From Gossypium raimondii (lineage: Eukaryota; Streptophyta; Magnoliopsida; Malvales; Malvaceae), in the NCBI RefSeq assembly GCF_025698545.1, contig NC_068569.1, forward strand, positions 22,692,001 to 22,756,000: a stretch of 64,000 bases of DNA. Reading direction: 5' to 3'. Positions 41,194 to 53,600 of this stretch are shown one piece after another. How positions within the stretch are numbered: the first letter of the stretch is position 1; each line of letters begins with the position of its first letter. A program made the translations under genes and the position numbers. The notes beneath the pieces were generated by a model. The model made no database searches. It saw only the letters and a program-made list of their open reading frames with translations, and was not told where the DNA came from.

Positions 41194-43357
41194 TTAAATA
41201 CGGCAATCAATGTCTATGCCCGGGGGATTCAGTGCCACATGGCGGCCGTCGACGGTTACGTGCTGGATTCCTGCTTCTCTAACTTTCGGCGGCAGTTGTT
41301 GTTCCTCCGGTGGGGATTCTGGGTCTTCCGGTTCGGCATCTAGTTATCGGACTTGGGACGATGATCCACCTTCAAAGAATAGTGTATATGGAGTTGTTTG
41401 CATCAGGAACGGCGACGGTGTTTGAAACCCATACGTTGGTGGGGATTGGTAAAAATGAGAGCTCCCCAACGGCCCCCCTTGCGATCCCTCGTGCGCCGTT
41501 GGCCTACACATCGGTGGTCTGCTCGGCATAACAGGAAATGGAGCTAAACCGGGCATTTGGCTCCAACCTGCTTTCTCTAGCTTTCTCTAGATTCAGTGCC
41601 ACATGGCGGCCGTCGACGGTTACGCGCTGGATTCCTGCTTTCTCTAGCTTCCGGCGGCGGTTGTTGTTCCTCCGGTGGAGATTCTGGTTCTTCCAGTTCG
41701 GCATTTGGTTGTCAGACTTGGAACGATGATCCATCTTCAAAGAATAGTGTATGTGGAGTTGTTTGCATCAGGAACGGCAACGGTGGTTGAAACCCATACG
41801 TTTGGTGGGGATTGGTAAAAAGGAGAGCTCTCCGACGGCCCCCTTGAGATCCCTCGTATGCCATTGGTATATACATCGGCGGTCCGCTCGGCATAACAGG
41901 AAATGGAGCTGAATCGGACATTTGGCTCTAACCTGCCATAGGACTTGGAAAAGGATACATATAAGGGTTAGGGTACATATAAGGGCTAGGAAATGCACCT
42001 GGCATCATCTAAAAAGGCGGTTGCGTGGGTATCATCGGTTGAACTGCTGCGTCAGTGCTCTCGTTGGGCCAGGCGATTGCATGGCCGCTGATGATGAGCC
42101 GAGTGAATGTCTGGGCCTCGTTGAGGGGCTACCTTCGTCTTGTCGTCTTGGATTTAGAGGCCCTCGCCTTTCCCTTTCGACACGTATTTGTCGCTGCCTC
42201 TCCTCTGGCGTCAGTAAATACGGCTTGCCATGGATCCTAAACCATGGCATGTATTCTGGAACACACGATAACTCCGGAACGATGATTGGTTCCCGAGTAG
42301 GTAGATATTCATACCGATCTTTCCACATTTCCATATACTCAGACCAGTATCTCGTCCAATCCGTATTCAATTACCGAAGGTCAACTTTGTGTTGATCGTC
42401 AAACACATCAGGATCCACCAGAATCGGTTGTCTACATCCAAACTGCTGTAGCACTCTGTCTGTCTGGTGCAGCTCCACGGTTGCGTAGTTGACCAACACA
42501 ACTTTCACGTGTCAAGCTTGTGGATTTTGTAAAAACTCTTCGGGGATTACTGCCCGAATTGTCGGATCCTCGTATGGTGTCCATTGAAACTATATGAACA
42601 TGATAGAAATATTAGTTATATACATAATACTAAATACTAAATACTAAATATCAATCGAATAAAGAATGTATGAAATATCTATTTGCACTAATATTAGTTT
42701 TAGCAGCCATCTTAGATGTACGCGGCTCCGTGACATGTCGGGCATCAGATAACCTCCAATTAATTGAAGAATGTATGTCCGAGCATATCAGATTCTTTCA
42801 ATTTCGGTTGAATCTTCATCCGGATCAGGGAATGTGTTACGTAACTAGCCCATCTCGACCTTACCTCCCTCCATTTTCTCCGGAATAGCGCACTAAAGCT
42901 CGTAGCACACCGCCTCCCAATTGCTAGATTGGGCAGTCCCGGTGACTGAGTGCCTATCCACCGGCAATCCCAATGCAGACTAACATCTTCTAGAGTGATA
43001 GTACACTCTCCACATGGAAGATGGAATGTGTGCGTCTCGGGTCTCCACCTCTCAATCAACGCACTGATCAGTTTCCGGTCCAACTTGCATCCCCGGCCTA
43101 CCGTCGCCACGTGCCAAAAACCCGCTTCCCGCAGGTAGTTCTCTACCAATGGTAATGGAGAAGCATGCATATTCCGGATATTGCATTCCAATACCCGATC
43201 TACAGACTTTTATAACAAATAATAAATTAATAATTATCTAAAAATGCATAAATAAAAAATTCTTAAATAATATTTAAAAATTAAATTTAACACTTACCAT
43301 TTTCATTTGTTTCATCGATATGTGATGCCTATCAAGACGAGTCAATGATCCGGCCAT
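41194..43357 (-). pseudogene. Plant mobile domain (PMD) gene carried by the MULE, broken
   Basis: PMD proteins (relatives MAIN/MAIL1 and long-form PP7 in plants) occur both as host genes and inside transposons. Exon 1 (43298-43357) gives MAGSLTRLDRHHISMKQMKM; exon 2 starts at 43206 with [12 protein letters not shown] and continues with [20 protein letters not shown] and [17 protein letters not shown], the PMD core. A 1-bp deletion after VSL shifts the frame (the old frame continues [13 protein letters not shown]). Further down the expected ERIRYAR has TGA for Arg. The C-terminal part is recognisable (YMEMWKDRYEYLPTREPIIV, MPWFRIHGKPYL, RQIRVERERRGPLNPR) and is followed by a Pro/Met/Tyr-rich tail (SPYMYPNPYMYPFPSPMAG) and a duplicated segment, ending near 41194. 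It is oriented tail-to-tail with the transposase. Confidence 0.9.
41227..41937 (-). repeat. 364-bp tandem duplication in the PMD gene tail
   Basis: Copy A at 41227-41590 and copy B at 41591 to about 41937 align along their whole length (both start ATTCAGTGCCACATGGCGGC on the plus strand). They code for the Pro/Ser-rich tail (APFPVMPSGPPMYIP, then TYGFQ-PLPFLMQTTPHTLF). The copies differ at many positions, so the duplication is not very recent. Confidence 0.93.
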
Positions 43358-43673
43358 TGATGAAATCGTACAAATTTTTACGATTTATAAAAATATAAAA
43401 TTATTTTAAAATTATTTTAAAAAAGGAAATTGAGAGGAAATTGAAATTAAATATGGATTTGAGATAATTTTGGAAGGAAATTGAGAGAATTTTGGAAGGA
43501 AATTGAGAGGAAATATGAGAGATGATTTGTTTGTGAAAAAATAAAAAGGGGTGGGGGTATTTATAGTTTTTTTTTGACCGTTGGGGTGGGGCAATGGTCA
43601 AATTTTTGACCGTTGGGTACTGTTCACGTGCGGGTCGAAATCGCGTAGTGGATGCGATTTCCAAGCGCGTACC

Positions 43674-43791
43674 CTAAAATCGCGCTGACGTGGACGTGAT
43701 TTCGTGGAAAAAGGACCATTCCGGTAAATAATTAAATAATGGGCCATTTCGGTAATTTTTGAAAAAAAGGGCTTTTATTGGTAAATTGTCC
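43674..43791 (-). repeat. MULE right terminal inverted repeat
   Basis: Its complement begins GGACAATTTACCAATAAAAG and continues as in the left repeat. The outer end abuts the second TTTAAATTG copy at 43792-43800. Confidence 0.93.
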
Positions 43792-43800
43792 TTTAAATTG
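43792..43800. repeat. MULE target-site duplication, right copy (TTTAAATTG)
   Basis: Identical to 36490-36498. The two copies, each immediately outside an inverted repeat, fix the insertion boundaries. Confidence 0.97.
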
Positions 43801-45386
43801 GTGTGATAAATTAACTTGATGAAACAAAAAAATAGTAATGAATGAATGTTTTCGTCTTTTATTAGTATTGAAAGAGATTAATTCTTTTGAGAGAAATTTT
43901 CAAAATGTTAATAGATGGATTCCTTAACAATCAAATGTATTGTCTCTCGTATTTTGTCGAGAGTTAATATGTCATGAGTGGCTATCAAATAGGCTTAATT
44001 CATAGAGTTGGGAGGGCTTCGGTTGGTGGTGACCCATGCAAGTAAGCAGTACCATGATTGCAAACAAGTGACCTATATGTCTCAGGTTGGTGGTCTGAGT
44101 CCTCCATGCTTAGGTAACTTCATAATTATTCTACACAAAATAATAATAATTTTCTCGAGTCTTGTAAGTGCACCAACCAAGATGCTCCTGGCTTTGTGAA
44201 CCAAGCCCATTGGGTAACGGCTCAAGAAACATTAGTTTTCATCAGAGTACAATAGACAAAACTCTTATAAGGGAACAATAACTTTGGTTGTTGAGGACTT
44301 GAACAACTGCTTGACGGACGATATTTCGAAGCCTTGGGGCATACAAAAAGGGATAATTGGGTCAAGATATCCCTTTTCTTCATTTATCTATTTTTGTATA
44401 TACTGCAACATTCCTATGGATGAGAAAAAGGGGCATCCATCAAAGTCTTGTTTTCTAACCAATTTTATTGAGACTTTGGTCAGTTAGTTAAAGCTAAAGT
44501 ATCATGTAGACCTATGTATTATGAATTAAATTGTATTTTATTCTCTTTACTCAAAAATTGAGTAAAATAATTTCATTTTTATTGTTAAAGACTAGTCATT
44601 TCTATTAAAAACTCCATTCATTTCTATTATTAAAAATTGACGTGACTGACAAACTAGCTAGACAATTATACGTGGCATGCCACGTGTTCCTCTTCAAGAT
44701 ACATAGATTGATTTTTTAATTTGCTCATTAATCTAATGTGTATGAATTAATTTACCTATTTAAAAAAAAATAGCAAAATGTAATACAACTCTGTAATATA
44801 AAAGTATTTTTGGAGTATGGTGCTTGGAGCACCTCTTTCTGTTTTTAGCTACCCTAGGTAGTTTTTAAGATTCTCATACATCTTATGATATTTTGTTAAA
44901 ATGATGATGATGAGAGCATATGGGTAGTCGGGGTTTTTATATTTGGAATGGATATTTGAGTTTAGTAGAGATGTAAATTTGTTTAAGCGTTTTTTGGGGT
45001 TTTCTTCTTTAGATTATTTTTTTAATTTTATATTTTTTTTACACGTCATCTTCAACTTGGCATGTCACACTTACTAACGGTCAACTAACGTTTTTCGTTA
45101 AAATTAGTCGATTTATGAAAATTTTACTTTATATTGATAATCAAACTAATAAATCAAACCTGTGATTTTTTTTCACATTGGTTAGATTTATATTTTATTG
45201 ATTTCTCAATTTTAGCTACAAATTTTATTTTAGCAATTTAAATTGAAATTTTACTTTTAATTTCAAATTTTTTACTGAAGAGATAAAATTTCCAAAGTCT
45301 CATTGCTGTCTACCATATTTATTTTTATTAATTTTAATATTACATGTGTGGGATGTAAATTACACATTTAATTTTTAATTAAAGAA
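43801..45386. other. Spacer between MULE and MITE
   Basis: Mostly AT-rich with no recognised gene. Short open frames near 44000-44490 have no protein-family features. ACGTGGCATGCCACGTG at 44670-44686 is a near-perfect palindrome containing CACGTG/ACGTGG-type (G-box-like) cores, with no nearby gene to regulate. Confidence 0.6.
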
Positions 45387-45395
45387 TTTTAATTA

Positions 45396-45902
45396 GGCTT
45401 AATGATAAATTTGGCCACTAATGTTTGCATGTTTTGTTAAAATGACCCTAATTGTATTTTTGAGTTTTTTGCCATCAACCTTTGTTTTTTTTCCAATATG
45501 TTTTTTCTAATGATTTAATGAATAAATTTAATGTTTCAAATTTTCTTTTCTTTCAAAAGGTTTCAATCTTTCATACGTTTTTTACTAGGTTAACTTTTTT
45601 TAGATAATTAGGTTTATTTTCTTTAAATTAAGAGTTATTTTTTAATTTAATGTATTGTTTTTTATTTTATTATTTTCCACATGTAATTATCTTATTGGGT
45701 TATCTAAGTAATAAATTACATCTCATTAAAAATATTCCACATCATCCCGTTAATTTTTTAACGGTATTTTCATTAAATCTGTTAGAAAAAGCAGATTGAA
45801 AAAAAATAACAAAGGTTGATGGTCAAAAAAGGCTTAAAAATACAATTAGAGCCATTTTGACAAAAACATGCAAACGTTATTGGCCAAATTTGTCATTAAG
45901 CC
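45396..45902. mobile_element. MULE-type MITE with 9-bp target duplication
   Basis: A 507-bp non-coding element. The left end reads GGCTTAATGATAAATTTGGCC and continues with TTTGCATGTTTTGT and AATGACCCTAATTGTATTTTT. The right end is the complement of the same (CAAATTTGTCATTAAGCC), so the inverted repeats are about 90-95 bp with a few mismatches. The 9-bp TTTTAATTA lies immediately outside both ends (45387-45395 and 45903-45911). That length points to the Mutator superfamily. It has no coding capacity and a different terminal sequence from the 7.3-kb MULE, so it belongs to another family. Confidence 0.92.
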
Positions 45903-45911
45903 TTTTAATTA

Positions 45912-46469
45912 TTACTATGATCTATCATTAATTATGATCATATCTCTTAATTTTTAAAAATATATAAATTTGGAGCTATATGAAAAAGTAAACTATAATG
46001 TTAATTTGAAAAATAAATAGATAAAACAACATGCAACAACTATAATAGTAGTTCATAATAAATAAGAAAATGTTTAAACTAAATTAATAAATACATTTAA
46101 TAATAATAATTAAAAATAATGGTTGAAATTTGATTTTTTTCATATACAACAAACAAATAATAGTAAAAGAAAAGAAATAAAGTTTTAAGAGTGTTTACTT
46201 CACAGTATAAACTTATAATTGTTTTTAAATATTATATTGCCTCATTAATCTTTGATCTCTCTAGTGCCATTGTTATTCAAATATGATACGATATTACCTC
46301 TTCAAAGAACCTTGGCTTTAGTTCTCCGTTCTTTTTTTTTTATATATAATTCTAACTTATTAAAGCTAAAATTTTCCATCTTTTTACAGGTAATTTTTCT
46401 TAGACACTACTCGATTAAATATGCTTAATCACTGAATACTATTTATAAAGTTAAACTTAAATTAGAGTT
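45912..46469. other. AT-rich spacer before the LINE
   Basis: AT-rich sequence with poly-T near 46330-46341. No gene or repeat structure recognised; it may include the unrecognisable 5' part of the LINE. Confidence 0.55.
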
Positions 46470-49400
46470 TTTTTGAAAAATCATATTGATGTGGAAATTC
46501 AGGAGAATGTTGATGGGGGATAAATGGAGGATGATAGGATTTTATGGTTCTCCTGATATGCGATTTCGTTCAGGGACGTGGGATCTTTTACGGGTTTCGG
46601 GTCAGGATCAGGACTTATATTGGTTAGTGTGCGGGGATTTCAATGAGACTCTCTATTCTTTTGAGAATAAGGGAGGGGCTTTTTAGGATAGGGGTCGTAT
46701 GGAAGATTTCTGAAATGTGTTAGCAAATTGTCAGTTAGAGGATTTGGGGTACGAAGGGCCTTGGTTTATATGAGAACGTGGGAATTTTATGGAAAATAAT
46801 ATTAAAGAACAGTTAGATGAGAGGGTTGCCAATGTAGCTTAGTAGGAGCGATTCTTTACTTTTTCATTTAGGCATCACCTACCTCATTCGTTCTCTGATC
46901 ATTGCCCGTTGTTGATAGATACGGTATAGAGGATGGAAAAGCAAAGGGTGGAGAGGTTCCGCTTTAAGACCTGTTGGACTTTGAAAGAGTCGTGTAAAGC
47001 TAAGATTAGTCACTTACAGAAAAATAGTGTAGAGAGTGTTCCCCAACGGTTAACGTCGTTGTGTAAGGGTCTGAATCAGTGGGTAGCTCACTTGAAATCA
47101 AGGAATGGGGCAAATTAATAGGCTACAAAATTGTCTAGTGGATCTCAATAAAGATTATAGAGATGAGGAAAATCTCTCTATCTTTTAGGTACTAAGTTGG
47201 AAATGAACCTGAAAATTGACAAGGAAGAACTATACTGGGAGTAGAGAGCGCAGGTGAATTGGTTGAAGTTAGAAGATAAGAATATGAGGTTTTTTCATCG
47301 ATTTATGTGGCAAAATAAGAGAACAAATAGAATTAAGGGTTTAATAGGGGGTGATGGGCAAACTGTTTCAGATAGAGATAACTTGTTTGCCATTGCAGAT
47401 GACTATTTCATGCAACTATTTTCTTCGTAATGAGGGGAATTTTGATCATATTTTAAAGGGGTGGAAGTATGCATTATTGATGAGATGAATGTTTGTTTAG
47501 ATGCTAGCTATAAGAGGGAGGAAGTTTTCACTACTTTGAGAACTATGGCACCAACAAAAGCGTCGAAACCAAATGGTTTACCAGTTTTGTTCTATCAGAA
47601 TTATTGGTACATTATGGGACAGGATGTTGGGGACTATTGCCTTGAGATTCTAAATGAAGGTAAATCACTTGCTGACACTGATAAAACAAATATAGTCCTT
47701 GTCCCAAAAACTACTAACCTAAGTGTATGCAACAGTTCAGTCCCATTAGTTTATGCTCCATCTTATATAAGATCATTTCAAAAACAATGGTGAATAGGTT
47801 CTAAAAAGTGTTGAATGTGTGTGTGGATGAAGCGTAGAGCACTTTTGTTCTTGGAAGGCTAATCACATATAATATTCTTATTGCACATGAAATTCTCAAT
47901 GTGTATAAAAGGAAGATGTTGGGCAAAAGAGGCCATGTCATTCTTAAATTGGATATGAGTAAGGCTTATGATAGGGTGGAGTGAAATTTTTTAGAGAAGA
48001 TGATGTTGAAAATGAGTTTCTCAAAAAGATGAGTGGATTTTATTGTGCATTGTATTAGTATGGTGCCTTATTCTGTTGTTCTGAATGGTGAGTTGGGAAA
48101 AAGACTTTTCTCCTGAGAGGGGTCTTCGTCAAGGGGATCCTTTTAGTCCTTACTTGTTTTTGATTTGTAGTGAGGGATTGCCTTCCCTTATGTGAATAAC
48201 AATATGGGAGAAGTTGGTTAGGGGAGCAAAAATTAGTTAGAGAGGCCCGAAAATCTCACACTTACTGTTTGTGGATGGTTGTATTCTATTTGGGGAGGCG
48301 ACAAAAAATGGAGCTATGTTTTTTTAAGTAGATTTTGGCAAAATATGAGAATACGTCGGGTCAATGTGTTAATTTGATAAATCAGTTGTTTATTTTAACA
48401 CAAATGTTCGAGGGTGTAGTAGGGAAAATATTGTTGAATCCATTCTTCTATTGATCCAGAGTAGTATTTGGGTTTACCCAACATGGTGGATTGAAATAAA
48501 ATGTGGGTTTGTCAGGTTTTGAAGGATCGTTTAAGAAGTTGTATTGCAAGTTAGTGTGTTAGACATTTGTTGCAGAGGGTAAAGAGATTTTTATTAAAAG
48601 TGTTTTACAAGTCATTCCTACCTTTGCAATGTCATGCTTATTGTTACCAACCTTGTTTTGCTTGGAGTTGGAACTTATTATTAGTCGATTTTGGTAGCAG
48701 AAACATGGAGGAAGAAAGAGAATTCATTGGTGTAAGTGGTTGAAGTTGTGTGAACTAAGAGAGGATGAGGGCTTGGGTTTCAGAAATTTGGTGAAATTTA
48801 ATATTGTTTTACTTGCGAAACAAGGGTAGCGTTTGATTAAATATCTGGATTCACTGTTAGCATGATTGCTTAAATGACAGTATTATTCGTCTACTGATTT
48901 CATGAATGCAAATCTATGTACTTACCCATAATATACTTGGAAGAGCATTTTTGCTGCAAGGGCTCTGCTCCAAACGGGACTGGGCTGGCGAGTGGGTTAT
49001 GGGACCAATATTAAAATTTGGGAGGACGTATGCGTTCCCGGGCTGCTTAGAAGGAAAATAGAACCATGTGAGGGGAACTCATTAGTTCGATTAGTGTCCG
49101 AATTGATTAATCATCAAGAAAGACAGTGGGATGAGCAGAAACTTATTGTTCATTTGGGTGAGGAAATTGCTAAAAGGGTACGATATGTATTTCTATTGCT
49201 GAGAATCTATAAGAGAATAGGATAGTTTTTGGGAGAGGAGCCGTCAGGTGATTTTTCAGTAAAGAGCAGCCATAATATCTTAATTCAGAGTGCTGAGTGT
49301 ATTGATAGTAACTATAATTATACAACTTTCTTTAAGAGGCTCTGGCAGATTAGTTTACCAGAGAAAATGAAAATTATAGCATGGAGAATCATTAAAAATT

Positions 49401-52400
49401 ACATCCCTAGCTACTACATTTTGTACAATAGAAGGTTACGAAGTTCACCAATGTGCCTGAAGTGTACAAGATGTCGAAACCTCTGAGCATGTTTTTAGAG
49501 TTTATCCATTTGTAGTAGAAATATGGAGAAAGTTAGATTTTGAATGGCTTGATGATATTGTTAATGGATCTTTATTACATTGTTTCCGCGTTATCTACTA
49601 CTACATGCAGGATTGTGATTTGTACCCAATGGTATATGTGGTCAGTAAAAAAATATTAATTCATGACAGGATAATTTTATTATCTCAAGACATAATTAAA
49701 AGGTTCGAGTCCTACATTAGAGAAGTTGATGTGGTTTAGAAGAAATTACTTATTCGAAGGGTTGAAAATGAACATTGAAGGCCTCTAAAGGATCCTTTCC
49801 TCAAAATAAAATTTGATGTAGCGTTTCAAGGTAACAATAGGAAATCCTGCACAGAGATAATTATTAGAAATTTGGGAGGGTTAAGTGGTGGGCTAAAACA
49901 CAATAGTAAACTATCACATACTTACACGTTTTGCAGTTGAGGCTCTTGCATGTCTCCAGGTAGTGAGTTTGGGGATAGATTTAAGTATTCATGAGGTGCT
50001 AATGGAAGGGGACACATTGTCAGTTATAAAAAAGATGAGGTCCTTGAATGAAGATGGGTCGGTTATAGGGGCTTATATATACGATGCAAAGAAAAAAAAA
50101 GTAGAAGGGTTCTCAAGATGCTCGTTTAGACATGTTGTAACAACTCAATTTTGACCCTAATCGGACATAGTGGTTTCGGGACCATAAATCCGAGTCTGAA
50201 AACTATTTTAAAATTATTTTTGGTATTTGCAGTATGTGAATTACTATGTGTGAAAATTTCGTATGAAAATTTAATCGTTTGAGTCCTCAATTTGATAAAA
50301 TGACTAAATCGTGTAAAATGGAAATTTAGGGGGTCAAATTTAAAAGCACCCAATTGTTGTTGTCTTTTAAAAATGAGGGTTTTAAATTGGAATTAGGCCA
50401 TTTAGTTGATAGTGGGCGGCAATGGTCAATATTGCCCTTAAGTTATATGTTTTGTAATTTATTTAATTAGGTTAAAATAGCAAATTAAAAATGCATGATA
50501 ATATATGTTAATTAAAATAAATAAATTACAAACCATGTTCTCATCTTCCCTAAGCCGAAACTAAGAAAAGAAAAGAAAGAAAAAAACTCAAGCAAGGGTT
50601 CGACTATTAAAAAGCTTGATTCAAGATCAATAAACGAAGAAAACGGGATTAGATCGGGAAAAAACGAAGATAGTCGAGTAGTCGATCGTGTCTGTCGATA
50701 TCCGAGGTAAGTCAGTTAGCAATTAAATGTTATTTAAATTGAATATATATATTTATTTATAATACAAATGATAAGCTGAAACTTAAAATATGTAATTTGA
50801 ATAAAACTTTATTAGTTTTCTATTCGATACCCGGATATATGAGATGGTCTTGGTAGGTTGATTTTAATTATACAAATTATAGGTATGTTAGCTAAATATG
50901 CTTTAAGTTCAATGATATGAAACTAGCACTAGAATATGTATATATATATATATATATGTACATAGATATGTAAATCGAATGTAAGGCTTATTCCTTGGGT
51001 TGAATTTAAAGTTATGAGTTATAAATATATGGTTCAAAAGTATAATATAAGTTCTTGAGTTAAAATTAATATTATGAATTACTTATATTTTTATGCATGT
51101 GGTTCAACATGTATATATATATATTCAAGTTCATAAGTTGGAAATTAATGTATGAATTTTATATACATAGGGGAGTTTGAACATAGGTTACAAAACCCCT
51201 TGTGCTGAATGTAATATTTTTGAGTTATACCTATGTGGTCCGAATGTAAGTTTACTATGAAGAATCGAATATAATCCAATGTTACTGATATACAGTTATT
51301 GAGTAATATTTATGTAATTATAAAGAACTATACGAAAGATCATCTTTGTATTTGAGATTCTCGAGCTCGTATGTAGTGTGCTTAATGCCGATATTCGACT
51401 TTACGCCTAATGTGCTTTTTGTTGGTGTACTGAAGGTGCTTTAAGCCTAATAGACTATGTGCCGGTGAATTTATTCAAAACATGTGTTCAGAAAGTTATT
51501 GTCAATGTAATATTAAATGCAGTCGAACATGTGAATGAATTTCATTTGCAAGTATTTATTAGTTAAATGAATGAATGGAAATAAGGTAAGTTGTCTATTT
51601 GGAATGAAATATCATAAGTGATTGTAATATCATAAGTTATCATGTTTATTTAGAGATGTAAATTGGCTTAGTTGATAACTAAGCTACCATAATGAAGGCT
51701 TATATATTTATATATAAATGAATTAAGGTATGTTTAGATAAATAGAAAAGTATATGAAATTAAAAGTGTAACCAACAGATGTATATTATCTTTATAAATA
51801 AGTTAATTGCTCTTTTATTTATTTAGTTAAATTTTATCTATGCTATTGATTTACTAAGCTCTCAATGGCTTACTGTATGTGTTTGTGTCTGTTTATTTCT
51901 GTCTTATATATTTTGAGGTTGTTACGAGCTCGGGGATCGTCAGTAAAGCTTATCACACTATCGGCTAATTACGGTATCTTAAGATGAATTTTTTTTTGAG
52001 ACTATGGCATGCATAGACTAAGACTAGTTTGAAATTGTTTATTTTGAAAGTAAATATGTATTAAAGCCATGCGAATATGACTTAATTATCTTGCCTTATT
52101 CGGTTTTGGATTGGATTGAAGATCATGCATATTTTGATTTTGGTATATATATATTTGATAAGTAAAGTTGGTCATATGGTTTATGACATTCAGAGTTAAA
52201 GTGAGGAATTATTTGTATATGTGTTCGGTTTAGATTTAGGATAATGTTAAATATAATGTTTCATAGAATAGATGAGCAATCCGTTTGATATATGTTTATA
52301 ATGGTAATGTTGAATACTTATGTGTGGTAAATGATATGAGATAATTGGATTAATGAATTTTGATTTGTGCATAGATTGTTTTCGAATATGATATGTGCTA

Positions 52401-53600
52401 AATTGGTGTTCATAAATATCGTATATGTAAATGGAATGTATTGAAATTTGTTTAATTCAAGTATATAGGTGGCTTTGAGATTTATTCGATGTTTACGTTA
52501 TATTGATAAGGTGTGTTATATTCTAATTGATGTAAAGGTATATTTGATTAAAACAAGGAAACATAAGTTTAATATTAGTTGATTATATAAATAAATAATT
52601 ATGTTCGAATATACCTAGATTAGTTAATTTAGTTTGAATTGATAGGAATGCAACCTTATTTAAATTTGAATAGTTCATTAAGTGCATTTAGCATTTAAAG
52701 TAAGAAATGCAAATTTGATATAATGTGAATTGTACTTGTGTCTTTAAATATTAAATGTGATCGAACATTTGTGCGTTTAGTAATAACGACTGAGGTATAT
52801 ATATATGTCATATCATGATTTATTATATGATTAAATTGATAAGTAGTACTTGTGTCATTAAGTTGGGATATGTTGTATTGCTTAAATGTAAGTTGTTTGA
52901 ATAAGTAATTATAAATTTCTAATAGTGCAGTTATGACTTTATAATTAAATCTATTTGTGAATGGTTAAACCAGTCAAAGTAATAAAAGTAACATTGTTCT
53001 TGAGTGACTAAGAATGTTCAATAATTGTGTTTTAACGTGCTATGTTCAGTAATGCCTCGTAACCCTAATTCGGCAACAAATACGGGTTAGGGGTGTTGCA
53101 TATATACTAGCAAGAGGGGTTGATGAGAGGTAGGAGTACTTATTTGGAAGGGGGTGTGCTGGACTTTGCGAGGGATGTGGTGGAGGACAACCGGCGCGAA
53201 CGACAGTTGGGGGAAGGAGGATGAAATGGTGGAGATGTTCTCTGATGGCATCGTAAAGAACTTTAACGGGGTTTGAAAGGGAGTACGGAGATCAATGGAT
53301 TACTTTTGAGATGGTGATGGTTTTTGAGTTTTTTGAGTTTTTAAAGATTCTTGAGGGGCCTCAAGTTGGATCAGGGGAGGTGAACGATGTGGTTGTTACC
53401 TAGGAACAAAGGTTACCGTTTTGGATTCCATGGTGCTGCTGATTGCCTATGGAAAAGGAAAGTGGGTCTAGCTTTGGAAATAATGCTCTGCCGAGTGATG
53501 CCAGCTAAATGTTGGGTTCTTATTTTATTTGTTTAGTCCCATTATTTTTCTGCTTGATTTGAATTCTTTCTAGTTGTTATTATTATTAAAATAACCCAAA
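46470..53600 (+). mobile_element. Degenerate LINE (L1-type), split by an LTR insertion
   Basis: Plus-strand remnants follow the ORF2 order. An endonuclease part is at 46470-46690 (KWRMIGFYGSPDMRFRSGTW, then LVCGDFNETLYSFENKGG). The reverse transcriptase start is near 47520-47800 (TMAPTKASKPNGLPVLFYQN, KTNIVLVPK), and the RT middle is near 47935-48170 (HVILKLDMSKAYDRVE-like, [13 protein letters not shown]-like). zf-RVT-like sequence is at 49320-49490, and an RNase H part at 49960-50130 (VLMEGDTLSVIKKM). After the inserted LTR the RNase H tail continues at 53101 (YILARGVDER, then TYLEGGVLDFARDVVEDNRR). Numerous stops and frameshifts show it is long dead. The 3' end is near 53600, where TTATTATTATTAAAATAA may be the remnant tail. 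Confidence 0.88.
50136..53100. mobile_element. Solo-LTR-like element (~3 kb) nested in the LINE
   Basis: It starts TGTAACAACTCAATTTTGAC and ends GGGTTAGGGGTGTTGCA, i.e. TG...CA termini, and interrupts the LINE RNase H frame, which resumes at 53101. The complement of the end, TGCAACACCCCTAACCCGTA, matches a common cotton LTR start as I recall it. The two ends are loosely similar in inverted orientation. Internally there is no coding frame, only AT-rich U3-like sequence, a GAGCTCGGGGATCGTCAG motif near 51930 and many ATATAT runs. Possible 5-bp flanks are CATGT and TATAT, not identical, so a target duplication is unproven. Gypsy-type origin is inference. Confidence 0.65.

Larger units (their letters stand above)
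36499..43791 (+). mobile_element. Mutator-like element (MULE) carrying transposase and plant mobile domain gene
   Basis: The element spans 7293 bp. Its ends are inverted repeats: the left reads GGACAATTTACCAATAAAAG and the right is its complement. Similarity continues about 118 bp inward, through ATTATTTAATTATTTACCGG and CACGTCAGCGCGA. A perfect 9-bp target duplication flanks it. The plus-strand half encodes a MULE transposase (37252-40128) and the minus-strand half a PMD gene (41194-43357), tail to tail. Between them lie tandem repeats and a telomere-like minisatellite. Both genes carry several disabling mutations, while the inverted repeats and target duplication are well kept, so the element could still be mobilised by a transposase from elsewhere; that is inference. 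Confidence 0.95.

Noticed and set aside
44670-44686. Palindrome ACGTGGCATGCCACGTG as an operator or promoter
   Set aside because: No gene lies nearby in a fitting orientation; a single palindrome in AT-rich debris is weak evidence.
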